A DNA stretch of 6,053 nt. It comes from Pseudomonadota bacterium. Its GTDB lineage: Bacteria > Pseudomonadota > Alphaproteobacteria > Rhizobiales > Rhizobiaceae. The position numbers and the translations under genes are program-made. Below the pieces are notes generated by a model. It was not told the origin of the DNA and made no database searches. It saw only the letters and a list, made by a program, of their open reading frames with translations. The DNA lies in assembly GCA_023419995.1 (NCBI GenBank), contig JAEZXF010000345.1, forward strand, positions 1 to 6,053, read 5' to 3'. Positions 1-6,053 of the stretch are shown piece after piece; position 1 is the stretch's first letter; each line of letters starts with the position of its first letter.

Positions 1-101
1 CGCCGCTCGCGCGCAGGCTGCCGCGCAGGGTCGTCAGGGGCGTGGTCATCCTCGTCGGCGTCGTCATGAGCGCGATCTTCTTCGCCCGGCTGTTCGCGTA
101 G
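1..101 (+). CDS. C-terminal end of a TauE/SafE-like membrane protein (partial)
   Basis: An open frame enters from the left edge (first full codon at 3) and stops at TAG 99-101. The ~32 residues seen begin with a basic stretch (PLARRLPRRVVRG), followed by one hydrophobic helix (VVILVGVVMSAIFFARLFA) running to the stop. A basic cytoplasmic loop of the type 'RLARRLP' followed by a terminal transmembrane helix is how many sulfite exporter TauE/SafE (TSUP) family proteins end; these are inner-membrane anion permeases. That assignment rests on resemblance of a short tail, so it is tentative. The alternative is any other polytopic membrane protein with a C-terminal helix. The gene is co-directional with the kinase gene that starts ~300 bp later, but the gap suggests a separate transcript. 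Confidence 0.5.
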   Translation, partial: PLARRLPRRVVRGVVILVGVVMSAIFFARLFA

Positions 102-238
102 CAGACACACGCTCGCCTCGGTTCGCCCCGGCATGGGTTCGGTGCCGCATCTGCCGGCGGGGCCGCATGCAGCCATGGACCTCACGGGCTGCGCACAACC
201 TCAGCCGTCCTAACAGCCCCCCCTCGCCCGTCGCGCGT

Positions 239-255
239 TTGTCACCAAATGACAA
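239..255. promoter_or_regulatory. Perfect inverted repeat, possible operator
   Basis: TTGTCA (239-244) and TGACAA (250-255) are exact reverse complements separated by CCAAA. The site is markedly richer in A+T than its surroundings and lies 149 bp before the kinase ATG, in the only intergenic gap that could hold that gene's promoter. The arms also resemble a sigma-70 -35 hexamer (TTGACA). The 17 bp length with a 5 bp spacer does not fit an FNR/NnrR box (TTGAT-N4-ATCAA). Its centre also does not give a symmetric T-N11-A LysR motif. A dimeric repressor of the GntR, TetR or MarR type would be compatible, but no regulator gene is visible in the window. Confidence 0.4.
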
Positions 256-335
256 TACAGCGCCCGCCCCGATATGCGATTGGCATGAAGGGTGCGGCAA
301 CCCGCAGCCACGGGACGCCGCGCTTGGCCTCGTGA

Positions 336-369
336 CGGCCGAAGGCGATGCGAGAGGCATCGCCCGCCG
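336..369 (+). promoter_or_regulatory. Stem-loop in the leader just upstream of the kinase RBS
   Basis: GGCGATGC (344-351) pairs perfectly with GCATCGCC (357-364) around a five-base GAGAG loop. A further four pairs (336-339 with 366-369) extend the stem across an asymmetric internal loop. The structure ends about 17 bases before the purine-rich ribosome binding site and 34 bases before the ATG. There is no T-run after it, so it does not look like an intrinsic terminator. It could stabilise the mRNA 5' end, be a processing point, or serve as a protein or attenuation site. The eight-base perfect arm with a short loop is better than the usual GC-rich background, but no function is shown. Confidence 0.45.
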
Positions 370-385
370 GCAGGAGGCGTCCGAA

Positions 386-393
386 GGGGGGAG
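386..393 (+). promoter_or_regulatory. Ribosome binding site fixing the kinase start
   Basis: A purine run (GGGGGGAG) lies 10 bases ahead of ATG 404. It is the reason for choosing this start over the in-frame ATG at 167, which has no comparable site. A second Shine-Dalgarno-like AGGAGG lies at 372-377 but has no start codon at a suitable distance, so it may only add to ribosome recruitment. Confidence 0.6.
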
Positions 394-403
394 AACGAAC
401 ACA

Positions 404-1285
404 ATGGACACCGACCCGGAAGCTCCGGCCGGCCTCGGGCAACCGCTGGTCAGCGCGCGCTCGGCCGATCTCTATCCGTGGGAGGGAGACCGCGTGCTGA
501 AGCTGTTCCGCGCCGGCATCCCGCACGAGACCGCGATGTGGGAGCGCCGCAACATCGAGGAGGCGCACGCGCTCGGCGCGACGACGGTCGCCTGCTTCGG
601 CGAGACGCAGATCGGCGGCCGCACCGGCCTCGTCCTCCAGCGCATCGACGGCGGCACGCTGACCACGTCGGTGAACGCCAACCCGTTGCGGATCCTCAAG
701 GTCCCAGAAACGCTGGCGCGGCTGCACGCGCGCATGCACATGGCCGACACGCGCGCGCTGCGCGACGTCCGGGCGATCGTGGTCGAATGCCTCGACCGGC
801 CGGCCATGGCCTTCCTCTCGGGCGGGCAGCGCACCGCCCTCGAACGCCACGTCGGCGCCCTTCCCGACGGCACCACCCTGCTCCACCTCGATTTCCACAC
901 CGACAACGTGCTGGGGCCGTGGGGCGCCGAAACGGTGATCGACTGGGCGACGGCGGCGCAGGGCGCTGCCGGGGCCGACATGGCCATGACATGGTTCCTG
1001 TTTCACGAGGCCGAGCTGTTCCCCGGCATCACCAGGGCCCAGGAGCTGCTCTACAACACGTTGAGAAAATTCATCTATCGCCGCTACCTCGCCCACTATC
1101 TGCGCCTGCGCGGGCTTTCCGCCGACGCCGCGATGCGCGACATCGGCCTCTGGTACCTGCCGATCCTGATCTTCCGGCTGGCGACGTGGGAGGCGCCGAC
1201 CGAGGTGGAGCGGCTGCGGCGGAAGATCGAGGCCGGCGCGAACGAGCTGATCTCGGGCGGCGCAACAGGCCCGACAGCACGATGA
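404..1285 (+). CDS. Phosphotransferase of the APH/choline kinase fold, substrate unknown
   Basis: A 293-residue cytoplasmic kinase-like protein, typical in length for the APH (aminoglycoside phosphotransferase/choline kinase) family. The N-lobe shows VLKLF with Lys33 as the likely ATP-phosphate lysine and a following Glu-rich helix. The hinge-type strand GLVLQRIDGGTL is at 75-86. The C-lobe carries the Brenner-type catalytic loop HLDFHTDN at 161-168 (catalytic Asp163, metal ligand Asn168) and the metal-binding Asp of VIDW at Asp180. All key residues are present, so it is probably active. The start at 404 is supported by the purine-rich site at 386-393. Its TGA overlaps the ATG of the GlpD-like gene by four bases (ATGA), implying translational coupling. 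Despite the family name, resistance is not implied. The neighbour suggests a metabolic kinase acting on a small hydroxylated compound, but that is inference. The substrate cannot be read from the sequence. Confidence 0.85.
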   Translation: MDTDPEAPAGLGQPLVSARSADLYPWEGDRVLKLFRAGIPHETAMWERRNIEEAHALGATTVACFGETQIGGRTGLVLQRIDGGTLTTSVNANPLRILKVPETLARLHARMHMADTRALRDVRAIVVECLDRPAMAFLSGGQRTALERHVGALPDGTTLLHLDFHTDNVLGPWGAETVIDWATAAQGAAGADMAMTWFLFHEAELFPGITRAQELLYNTLRKFIYRRYLAHYLRLRGLSADAAMRDIGLWYLPILIFRLATWEAPTEVERLRRKIEAGANELISGGATGPTAR

Positions 1286-2904
1286 GCGGGGCGGACATGG
1301 AGGCGGACCGCGCCTGGTCGCTCCGGCCCCCGGCCGGCGACGAGTGGGACGTGGTCGTCATCGGCGGCGGCATCACCGGGGCGGCCGTGCTGCGCGAGGC
1401 CGTCCGCGCCGGGCTGAGCTGCCTGCTGCTCGAGCAGCGCGACTTCGCCTGGGGCGCGTCGAGCCGCTCCGGCAAATGGGTGCATGGCGGCCTGCGCTAC
1501 ATGAAGCAGGGGCAGATCAACGTCACCTGGCACTCGACCCGCGAGCGCGAGAAGCTCTCCGCCGAGCTGAAGGGCCTGGTCGAGATGCAGCCGCTGCACT
1601 GGCCGCTGTTTCGCGGCCGGCTCGGCGAGGAGCTGATGATGCGCTCCGCCCTCTTCGTCTACGACGCGATGGCCGGCCGCCGCCGGCGTCGCACCGTCTC
1701 GCGGCAGGCGATGGCGGAGGCGTTTCCGCATCTCCACGCGCCGGGCATGAAGGGCGCGATCTGCTTCGAGGAAGGCCAGGCCGACGACGCGCGCCTCACG
1801 CTCCGCCTCATCCAGGAGGCGCGCCGGCAGGGCGGCGTGGCGCTGAACTATGCGCCCGTCACCGGGCTGGTGAAGGCCGGCGGCCTGGTGCGCGGCGTCG
1901 AGGTCGCGCTGTCCGGCGCGGACCGCCCGACCGCCGTGGGCGCCCGGCAGGTCATCGCCGCCACCGGCGCCTGGTCCGACCTGCTGCGGGCACAGGTCCG
2001 GCACGACGGCGCCCAGCGCCTGCGGCCGCTGCGCGGCAGCCATCTCGTCTTCGACCGCGTGCGCCTGCCCATCGGCGGCGCGATCGTGCTTCAGCACCCG
2101 CGCGACCGCCGGCCGGGATTCGCCGCGCCCTTCGAGGGCCGCGTCATCGTCGGCAACACCGACCTCGACCACCGGCAGGACATGCGGCAGGACGCCTCGA
2201 TCACCGCGTGGGAGGTCGACTACCTGCTCGAGACGGTGCGTCATCACTTCCCGGCGCTCGACATCGGCCGCGCCGACGTCATCGCCACCTTCTCCGGCGT
2301 GCGGCCGGTGGTCGATTCCGGCGCGTCGGACCCGTCGCGGGAATCCCGCGACCACGTGGTCTGGAACGAGGACGAGCTCATCACCATCGGCGGCGGCAAG
2401 CTGACCACCTTCCGGCACATCGCGCGCGACGCGCTCGACCGCGCCCGCGCCAAGTTCCCGCACATGGCGGCGTTCCGCGGCGGGCAGCCCGTCCTCGGCG
2501 ACGCTCCGCCCGACATGCCCGCCCCGGAGGGGCTGGATGCGCGGCGCTGGGCCCGCCTCGTCGGCCGCTACGGCACGAACGCGGAGAGGATGGTCCGGGA
2601 GGCGGGGCCCAAGGACCTCGCCGTCATCCCCGGAACCGAGACGCTGTGGCTGGAGCTGGGGTGGTGCGCCGGCAACGAGGACGTGCGCCATCTCGACGAC
2701 CTCCTCCTGCGCCGCACGCGCATCGGCCTGCTGCTGGAGGGCGGCGGCCGGACGTGGATTTCACGCATCCGCGCGCTGGCCCAGCCGGCCCTCGGCTGGT
2801 CGGACACGCAGTGGGAGGAGGAGCAGGCCCGCTATTTCTCGCTCTGGGACCGTCACTACGGCCTGCCTCCGGCCGACGCGCCGGCGGGAGAAGCGGCCGG
2901 CTGA
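1282..2904 (+). CDS. FAD-dependent glycerol-3-phosphate dehydrogenase family protein (GlpD-like)
   Basis: A 540-residue flavoprotein, within the usual 500-570 range of GlpD. The family reaction is oxidation of sn-glycerol 3-phosphate to dihydroxyacetone phosphate, with electrons passed to quinone at the inner membrane. Visible landmarks in order: Rossmann FAD motif GGGITG at 28-33 preceded by DVVVI; the FAD/substrate segment ASSRSGKWVHGGLRYM around 59-74; DDAR at 168-171; GNTD at 291-294; SGVRP at 338-342; and GGGKLTTFR at 370-378. A C-terminal DAO_C-type helical domain runs from about 400 to 526. The start is ATG 1282, overlapping the kinase stop by four bases. ATG 1297 (MEADRAW) is a possible alternative with a GCGGGG stretch ahead of it. 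The second segment differs from the usual SSK(L/M)IHGG of canonical GlpD, so a related phosphorylated polyol (as in the GlpD homologue EryB, which oxidises erythritol phosphate) is possible. The pairing with an APH kinase instead of GlpK is the odd point. Family assignment is firm; substrate is not. Confidence 0.87.
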   Translation: MSGADMEADRAWSLRPPAGDEWDVVVIGGGITGAAVLREAVRAGLSCLLLEQRDFAWGASSRSGKWVHGGLRYMKQGQINVTWHSTREREKLSAELKGLVEMQPLHWPLFRGRLGEELMMRSALFVYDAMAGRRRRRTVSRQAMAEAFPHLHAPGMKGAICFEEGQADDARLTLRLIQEARRQGGVALNYAPVTGLVKAGGLVRGVEVALSGADRPTAVGARQVIAATGAWSDLLRAQVRHDGAQRLRPLRGSHLVFDRVRLPIGGAIVLQHPRDRRPGFAAPFEGRVIVGNTDLDHRQDMRQDASITAWEVDYLLETVRHHFPALDIGRADVIATFSGVRPVVDSGASDPSRESRDHVVWNEDELITIGGGKLTTFRHIARDALDRARAKFPHMAAFRGGQPVLGDAPPDMPAPEGLDARRWARLVGRYGTNAERMVREAGPKDLAVIPGTETLWLELGWCAGNEDVRHLDDLLLRRTRIGLLLEGGGRTWISRIRALAQPALGWSDTQWEEEQARYFSLWDRHYGLPPADAPAGEAAG

Positions 2905-2927
2905 CGGGCAGATGCCTCGGCCGGCCG
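2894..2927. terminator. Stem-loop between converging genes, possible bidirectional terminator
   Basis: CGGCCGGC (2894-2901) pairs with GCCGGCCG (2920-2927). The pairing continues inward through the GlpD-like stop codon (2902-2904 with 2917-2919, one G-T pair), and three more pairs (2907-2909 with 2914-2916) close a four-base loop. The position between two convergent stop codons 26 bp apart fits a shared terminator. Neither strand has a T-run after the stem, so it would be a weak intrinsic terminator or simply block 3' exonuclease. High G+C makes chance stems common. Confidence 0.4.
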
Positions 2928-2930
2928 GCG

Positions 2931-3656
2931 TCACTCGGCGTCGTCGGCGAGCTCGGCCACCCAGTCGGTATGGTGCGGCGAACGGGCCATGCGCTCCAGC
3001 CGGTCGAAGACGGACGCCGCGGGCAGCTCCCGGCCCTGCAGCTCCGGCGGCACCTTCCAGCCGGGATCGATCCCGTCCATGTTCGGCAACTCGTGGGCGA
3101 TGCCCTTGTGGCAGTCGATGCATGTCGCCTCGCCCGACAGCAGGTAGCGCGTGTGGATCTCGGCCGCGCGCGGCGCCTGCCGCGACAGGTCCATCGCCAC
3201 CGAGGAATGGCAGTTGCGGCATTCGAGGCTGTCGTTGGCCTTCAGCCGCGCCCATTCGTGCTGGGCGAGCTCGAGCCGCTTGTCGAGGAACTTCTGCCGG
3301 GTGCTGATGGTGCCGAAGATCTTGCCCCACACCTCCTTCGAGGCCTGCATCTTGCGGGCGATCTTGTCGGTCCACTCATGCGGCACGTGGCAATCCGGGC
3401 ACGAGGCGCGCACGCCGGAGCGGTTGGAGAAATGCACCGTCCGCGACAGCTCCTCGTAGACGTTCGTCTCCATCTCGTGGCACGAGATGCAGAACGCCTC
3501 CGTGTTGGTGACCTCGAGCGCGGTGTTGAACGCGCCCCAGAAGATCACGCCGCCGAGGAAGCCGCCGAGCGTGAGGAAGCCGAGGCTGAGCGTCGTCGCC
3601 GGCCTCGACAGGTGCGCCCAGGCCCACAGCGCCAGCCCCTTGATCCACCCCCACAT
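2931..3656 (-). CDS. napC: NapC, membrane-anchored tetrahaem quinol dehydrogenase
   Basis: A 241-residue NapC/NirT-family cytochrome c. It takes electrons from the quinol pool at the periplasmic face of the inner membrane and passes them to NapB/NapA. One N-terminal transmembrane anchor (~22-42, [20 protein letters not shown]) is followed by four CxxCH haem-attachment motifs: CISCH 56-60, CPDCH 86-90, CRNCH 146-150 and CIDCH 179-183. Signature stretches [37 protein letters not shown] and [18 protein letters not shown] match NapC closely. The start is ATG 3656, one base after the napB TAG, with GGGGA ~10 bases upstream inside napB. An in-frame ATG at 3674 would add six residues (MPGTSR) and overlap napB by 17 bp. 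After the GIDPGW near residue 200, where E. coli NapC ends, there are 41 additional residues. It is the last gene of the operon. Covalent haem attachment by a Ccm system is expected. Confidence 0.95.
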   Translation of the reverse strand: MWGWIKGLALWAWAHLSRPATTLSLGFLTLGGFLGGVIFWGAFNTALEVTNTEAFCISCHEMETNVYEELSRTVHFSNRSGVRASCPDCHVPHEWTDKIARKMQASKEVWGKIFGTISTRQKFLDKRLELAQHEWARLKANDSLECRNCHSSVAMDLSRQAPRAAEIHTRYLLSGEATCIDCHKGIAHELPNMDGIDPGWKVPPELQGRELPAASVFDRLERMARSPHHTDWVAELADDAE

Positions 3657-3657
3657 C

Positions 3658-4155
3658 CTACTGGTCCCCGGCATGGCCGACGCCGAGCTCGCTCATGTCG
3701 ATGAAGGTGTTGCCGACGAGAGCCGGCGCATCCGCCTGCGGCACGTGGCACGCCGTGCAGAAATAGCGGCGCGGCGACACGTCGGCCAGCATCTGCCCCT
3801 GCCGGTCCATGTAGTGGGTGACGCTGATCATCGGCGCGCCGGACCCCTGCGTGAACTCGCGCTTGTGGCACGACATGCAGCGGTTGGTGTTGACGGAGAG
3901 CTGGTAGCCCTCGATCGAATGCGGGATGACCGGCGGCTGCTCCGGATAGGCCCGCATCTGGCGGATGTCGTCGACCACCCAGCGCGGGATCGGCGGCGCG
4001 GGCACGCTCTCCGTCGGCGGGCTGGCGCCGGTCAGCGGCGGCACGACCTGCGCCGCCATCTGGGCAAGGGCGGCCGTTCCGACGACGGCAAGCAGGCCGG
4101 CGGCAATGGCGACACGCGTTCCACGCGTCAGGCGAGAACGATCTTGACCGCGCAT
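3658..4155 (-). CDS. napB: NapB, periplasmic dihaem cytochrome c subunit of nitrate reductase
   Basis: A 165-residue precursor of the small electron-transfer subunit that binds NapA in the periplasm. The N-terminus is a Sec signal peptide: basic RSRLTRGTR (7-14), hydrophobic [17 protein letters not shown], and probable cleavage after ALA at residue 31. A proline-rich linker (~39-58) and the NapB-typical [17 protein letters not shown] (68-84) follow. Two haem c sites are present: CMSCH 93-97 and CTACH 133-137. His79 and His114 (VTHYMDR) are the likely distal haem ligands by family resemblance. ATG 4155 is the start that puts positive charge ahead of the hydrophobic core. It lies inside the end of napA, a 28 bp overlap in another frame, with only a weak AAGAA upstream, so translation is probably coupled to napA. 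It is directly followed by napC. Confidence 0.95.
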   Translation of the reverse strand: MRGQDRSRLTRGTRVAIAAGLLAVVGTAALAQMAAQVVPPLTGASPPTESVPAPPIPRWVVDDIRQMRAYPEQPPVIPHSIEGYQLSVNTNRCMSCHKREFTQGSGAPMISVTHYMDRQGQMLADVSPRRYFCTACHVPQADAPALVGNTFIDMSELGVGHAGDQ

Positions 4156-6053
4156 TTCTTGAAATCCGTCTGCTTGGAGATGGGATCGGTCGCGTCGAGC
4201 GTGACTTTGTTGATCAGCCGGCTGGCATCGAACCACGGCACGAACACCACGCCGCGCGGCATCCGGTTGCGCCCCCGCGTCTCGACCCGCACGCGGATGT
4301 CGCCGCGCCGCGAGACGACGCGCACCTCCGCGCCCTGATTGATCCCGCGCCGGCGCGCGTCGTCGGCGTTCATGAAGCAGACGGCGCCCGGAAACGCCTT
4401 GTAGAGCTCCGGCACCCGCATGGTCATCGAGCCGGAGTGCCAGTGCTCCAGCACCCTGCCCGTCACCAGCCAGACGTCGTATTCCTCGTCGGGCGATTCC
4501 GCCGGCGGCTCGTAGGGCACGGCGAGGATCACCGCCTTGCCGTCGGGCCGGCCGTAGAACTTCACCCCCTCGCCCGGCTTCACATAGGGGTCCAGCCCCT
4601 CGCGGTACCGCCACTTCGTTTCCTTGCCGTCCACCACCGGCCAGCGCATCCCGCGGTTCTGGTGGTAGTCGTCGTAGGGCGCGAGGTCGTGCCCGTGGCC
4701 GCGGCCGAACTCGGCATACTCCTCGAACAGGCCCTTCTGGAGGTAGAAGCCGAAATCCTGCGCCTCCTGGTTGGCATAGCCGCCGTCGAGGTCGGACAGC
4801 GCGAAGCGGTCGACGTTCCCGTTGCGGAACAGCACGTCGAACAGCGTCCTGCCGCGATAGCCGGGGTTGGCGTCGAGGATCTCGGCCGGCCACACCTCGT
4901 CGGTGGTGAAGCGCTTCGAGAACTCCACGAGCTGCCACAGGTCGGAGCGCGCTTCGCCCCTGGCCTGCACGAGCTGGTGCCAGACATGGGTGCGCCGCTC
5001 GGCATTGCCGTAGGCGCCCTCCTTCTCCACCCACATGGCCGCGGGCAGGATGAGGTCGGCGCTGAGCGCCGTCACCGTCGGATAGGCGTCCGAGACGACG
5101 ATGAAGTTGTCCGGGTTGCGATAGCCCGGATAGGTCTCGTTGCCGGTGTTGGGCGCGGCCTGGACGTTGTTGTTGACCTGAACCCAGTAGAAATTGAGCT
5201 TGCCGTCGCGCAGCATCCGGTCCTGCTGGACCGCGTGGAACCCCGGCTTCTCGGGCAGCAGGCCGTGCGGCAGCCGCCAGATCTCCTCGGCATGGGCGCG
5301 GTGCTCGGGATTGGTGACGACCATGTCGGCCGGCAGCCGGTGGGCGAAGGTGCCGACCTCGCGCGCCGTGCCGCAGGCCGAGGGCTGCCCGGTCAGCGAG
5401 AACGGGCTGTTGCCCGGCTCCGAGATTTTCCCGGTCAGCAGGTGGATGTTGTAGACCATCTGGTTGGCCCACACGCCGCGGACGTGCTGGTTGAAGCCCA
5501 TGGTCCACAGCGACATCACCTTGACGTCGGGATTGGCGTAGAGCTCGGCCAGCTCCCTGAGGAACCCCTCCTCGACGCCCGACAGCGCCGCCACCTTCTC
5601 CAGCGTGTACTCGGCGACCTGCGCCTTGAAGGCGTCGAAGTCGATCGGCTCCATCTTGCCGGGATCGGCCGCGCCTGTCGCCGCCAGCTCTACCGGATTG
5701 TCGGGCCGCAGGCCGTAGCCGATGTCGGTCTGGCCGCGCATGAACACAGTGTGGTCGTTGACGAATTTCTCGTTGACCCGCCCGGTCTCGATGATGTGGT
5801 GGGCGATGTAGTTGAGGATCGCGAGGTCGGTGCCCGGCTTGAAGACGATCGGGATGTCGGCGAGGTCCATCGACCGGTGGGTGAAGGTCGACAGCACGGC
5901 GCAGCGCACGTGCGGGTGGCCGAGCCGCCGGTCCGCCACCCGCGTCCACAGGATCGGGTGCATCTCGGCCATGTTCGAGCCCCACAGCACGAAGGCGTCG
6001 GCATGCTCGAAGTCGTCGTAGCAGCCCATCGGCTCATACATGCCGAAGGTGCG
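4128..6053 (-). CDS. napA: NapA, catalytic subunit of periplasmic nitrate reductase (N-terminus outside window)
   Basis: The frame runs uninterrupted from the right edge (RTFG, then [10 protein letters not shown]) to TGA at 4128-4130, giving 642 codons of a protein usually ~830 residues. The missing ~190 residues hold the Tat signal, the 4Fe-4S cysteines and the Mo-ligating Cys, which lies only about a dozen codons beyond the edge. The visible part covers the molybdopterin oxidoreductase domain and the C-terminal molydopterin-dinucleotide-binding domain. Near-invariant NapA stretches include [33 protein letters not shown] (about 5461-5502), [19 protein letters not shown] (just above 5340), [51 protein letters not shown] and the end [13 protein letters not shown]. 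The enzyme reduces nitrate to nitrite in the periplasm using electrons from NapB. No frameshift or internal stop is seen. ATG 6041 is internal, not the start. Maturation genes such as napD would be expected upstream, beyond 6053. Confidence 0.98.
   Translation of the reverse strand, partial: RTFGMYEPMGCYDDFEHADAFVLWGSNMAEMHPILWTRVADRRLGHPHVRCAVLSTFTHRSMDLADIPIVFKPGTDLAILNYIAHHIIETGRVNEKFVNDHTVFMRGQTDIGYGLRPDNPVELAATGAADPGKMEPIDFDAFKAQVAEYTLEKVAALSGVEEGFLRELAELYANPDVKVMSLWTMGFNQHVRGVWANQMVYNIHLLTGKISEPGNSPFSLTGQPSACGTAREVGTFAHRLPADMVVTNPEHRAHAEEIWRLPHGLLPEKPGFHAVQQDRMLRDGKLNFYWVQVNNNVQAAPNTGNETYPGYRNPDNFIVVSDAYPTVTALSADLILPAAMWVEKEGAYGNAERRTHVWHQLVQARGEARSDLWQLVEFSKRFTTDEVWPAEILDANPGYRGRTLFDVLFRNGNVDRFALSDLDGGYANQEAQDFGFYLQKGLFEEYAEFGRGHGHDLAPYDDYHQNRGMRWPVVDGKETKWRYREGLDPYVKPGEGVKFYGRPDGKAVILAVPYEPPAESPDEEYDVWLVTGRVLEHWHSGSMTMRVPELYKAFPGAVCFMNADDARRRGINQGAEVRVVSRRGDIRVRVETRGRNRMPRGVVFVPWFDASRLINKVTLDATDPISKQTDFKKCAVKIVLA

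Larger units (their letters stand above)
102..403. other. ~300 bp non-coding gap and leader of the kinase gene
   Basis: No convincing protein-coding gene is visible here. The kinase frame stays open leftward to ATG 167, but the extra residues are proline/arginine/alanine-rich and unlike an APH N-terminus. The left half has two GC-rich potential stem-loops with no T-run: arms 128-133/152-157 (6 bp) and 169-174/187-192 (6 bp). Either could help end the upstream transcript, but in DNA this GC-rich such stems arise easily. The right half holds the inverted repeat at 239-255, the stem-loop at 336-369 and the ribosome binding site, which are listed separately. No -10/-35 pair is convincing. The best is ATGACA at 249-254 with GATATG at 271-276 (16 bp spacing, a poor -10). 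Confidence 0.6.

Noticed and set aside
125..193. Terminator for the upstream membrane-protein gene
   Set aside because: The possible stems are short (6 bp) or bulged and have no T-run. In DNA this GC-rich they are not distinguishable from background.
285..335. Possible 16-residue leader peptide (ATG 285 to TGA 333-335)
   Set aside because: There is no ribosome binding site ahead of it and no runs of a regulatory amino acid. It is noted only because it ends next to the leader hairpin.
167..403. N-terminal extension of the kinase to ATG 167
   Set aside because: The added ~79 residues do not resemble an APH N-lobe. The region contains the inverted repeat, the hairpin and a good RBS that all point to ATG 404.
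404..1285. Antibiotic resistance (aminoglycoside phosphotransferase) gene
   Set aside because: The APH fold is shared by many metabolic kinases. There is no mobile element around it, and its coupling to a GlpD-like enzyme favours a metabolic role.
1096..2691. Long open frame on the - strand opposite the GlpD-like gene
   Set aside because: It mirrors a well-supported flavoprotein gene. The translation is low-complexity (rich in A, R, G, H and P) with no recognisable motif, as expected for a shadow frame in high-GC DNA.
3654..3674. NapC start at ATG 3674
   Set aside because: ATG 3656 has a better placed GGGGA and follows the napB stop by one base. The six extra residues have no family support, though 3674 cannot be excluded.
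1344..3704. Very long + strand frame crossing the GlpD-like gene and into napC
   Set aside because: It is arginine/proline/alanine-rich without domains and spans two convergent real genes, so it is a GC-driven artefact.

Overview
The window is about 68-70% G+C by eye. It carries a periplasmic nitrate reductase (nap) locus with NapC as electron donor, which together with the protein styles suggests an alphaproteobacterium, probably of the Hyphomicrobiales (rhizobial) type. The genus cannot be fixed from the sequence alone.

Layout on the + strand, left to right. First comes the last ~32 codons of a membrane protein resembling the C-terminus of a TauE/SafE (TSUP) anion exporter, ending at 101. 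A ~300 bp gap follows (102-403). It holds a short A+T-richer perfect inverted repeat (239-255) and a strong stem-loop (336-369) just ahead of a ribosome binding site. Next are two genes overlapping by 4 bp: an APH/choline-kinase-fold small-molecule kinase (404-1285) and a 540-residue FAD-dependent oxidoreductase of the GlpD family (1282-2904).

Layout on the - strand, entering from the right edge: napA (catalytic subunit, N-terminus cut off by the window edge), napB (periplasmic dihaem cytochrome c) and napC (membrane-anchored tetrahaem quinol dehydrogenase). They form a tight operon: napA and napB overlap by 28 bp, and napB and napC are separated by one base. The two blocks converge with 26 bp between stop codons, and a GC-rich stem-loop sits across that junction.

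The nap genes work as one pathway. NapC oxidises ubiquinol in the inner membrane, NapB carries the electrons in the periplasm, and NapA reduces nitrate to nitrite at its Mo-bis-MGD centre. The kinase/GlpD-like pair looks like a separate two-gene catabolic unit, in which a kinase may make a phosphorylated polyol-like compound that the flavoprotein oxidises into the quinone pool. That substrate relationship is inference. The nap part is ordinary. The least explained parts are the kinase/GlpD-like pair and its leader. I saw no tRNA, rRNA, CRISPR array, insertion sequence or phage gene.
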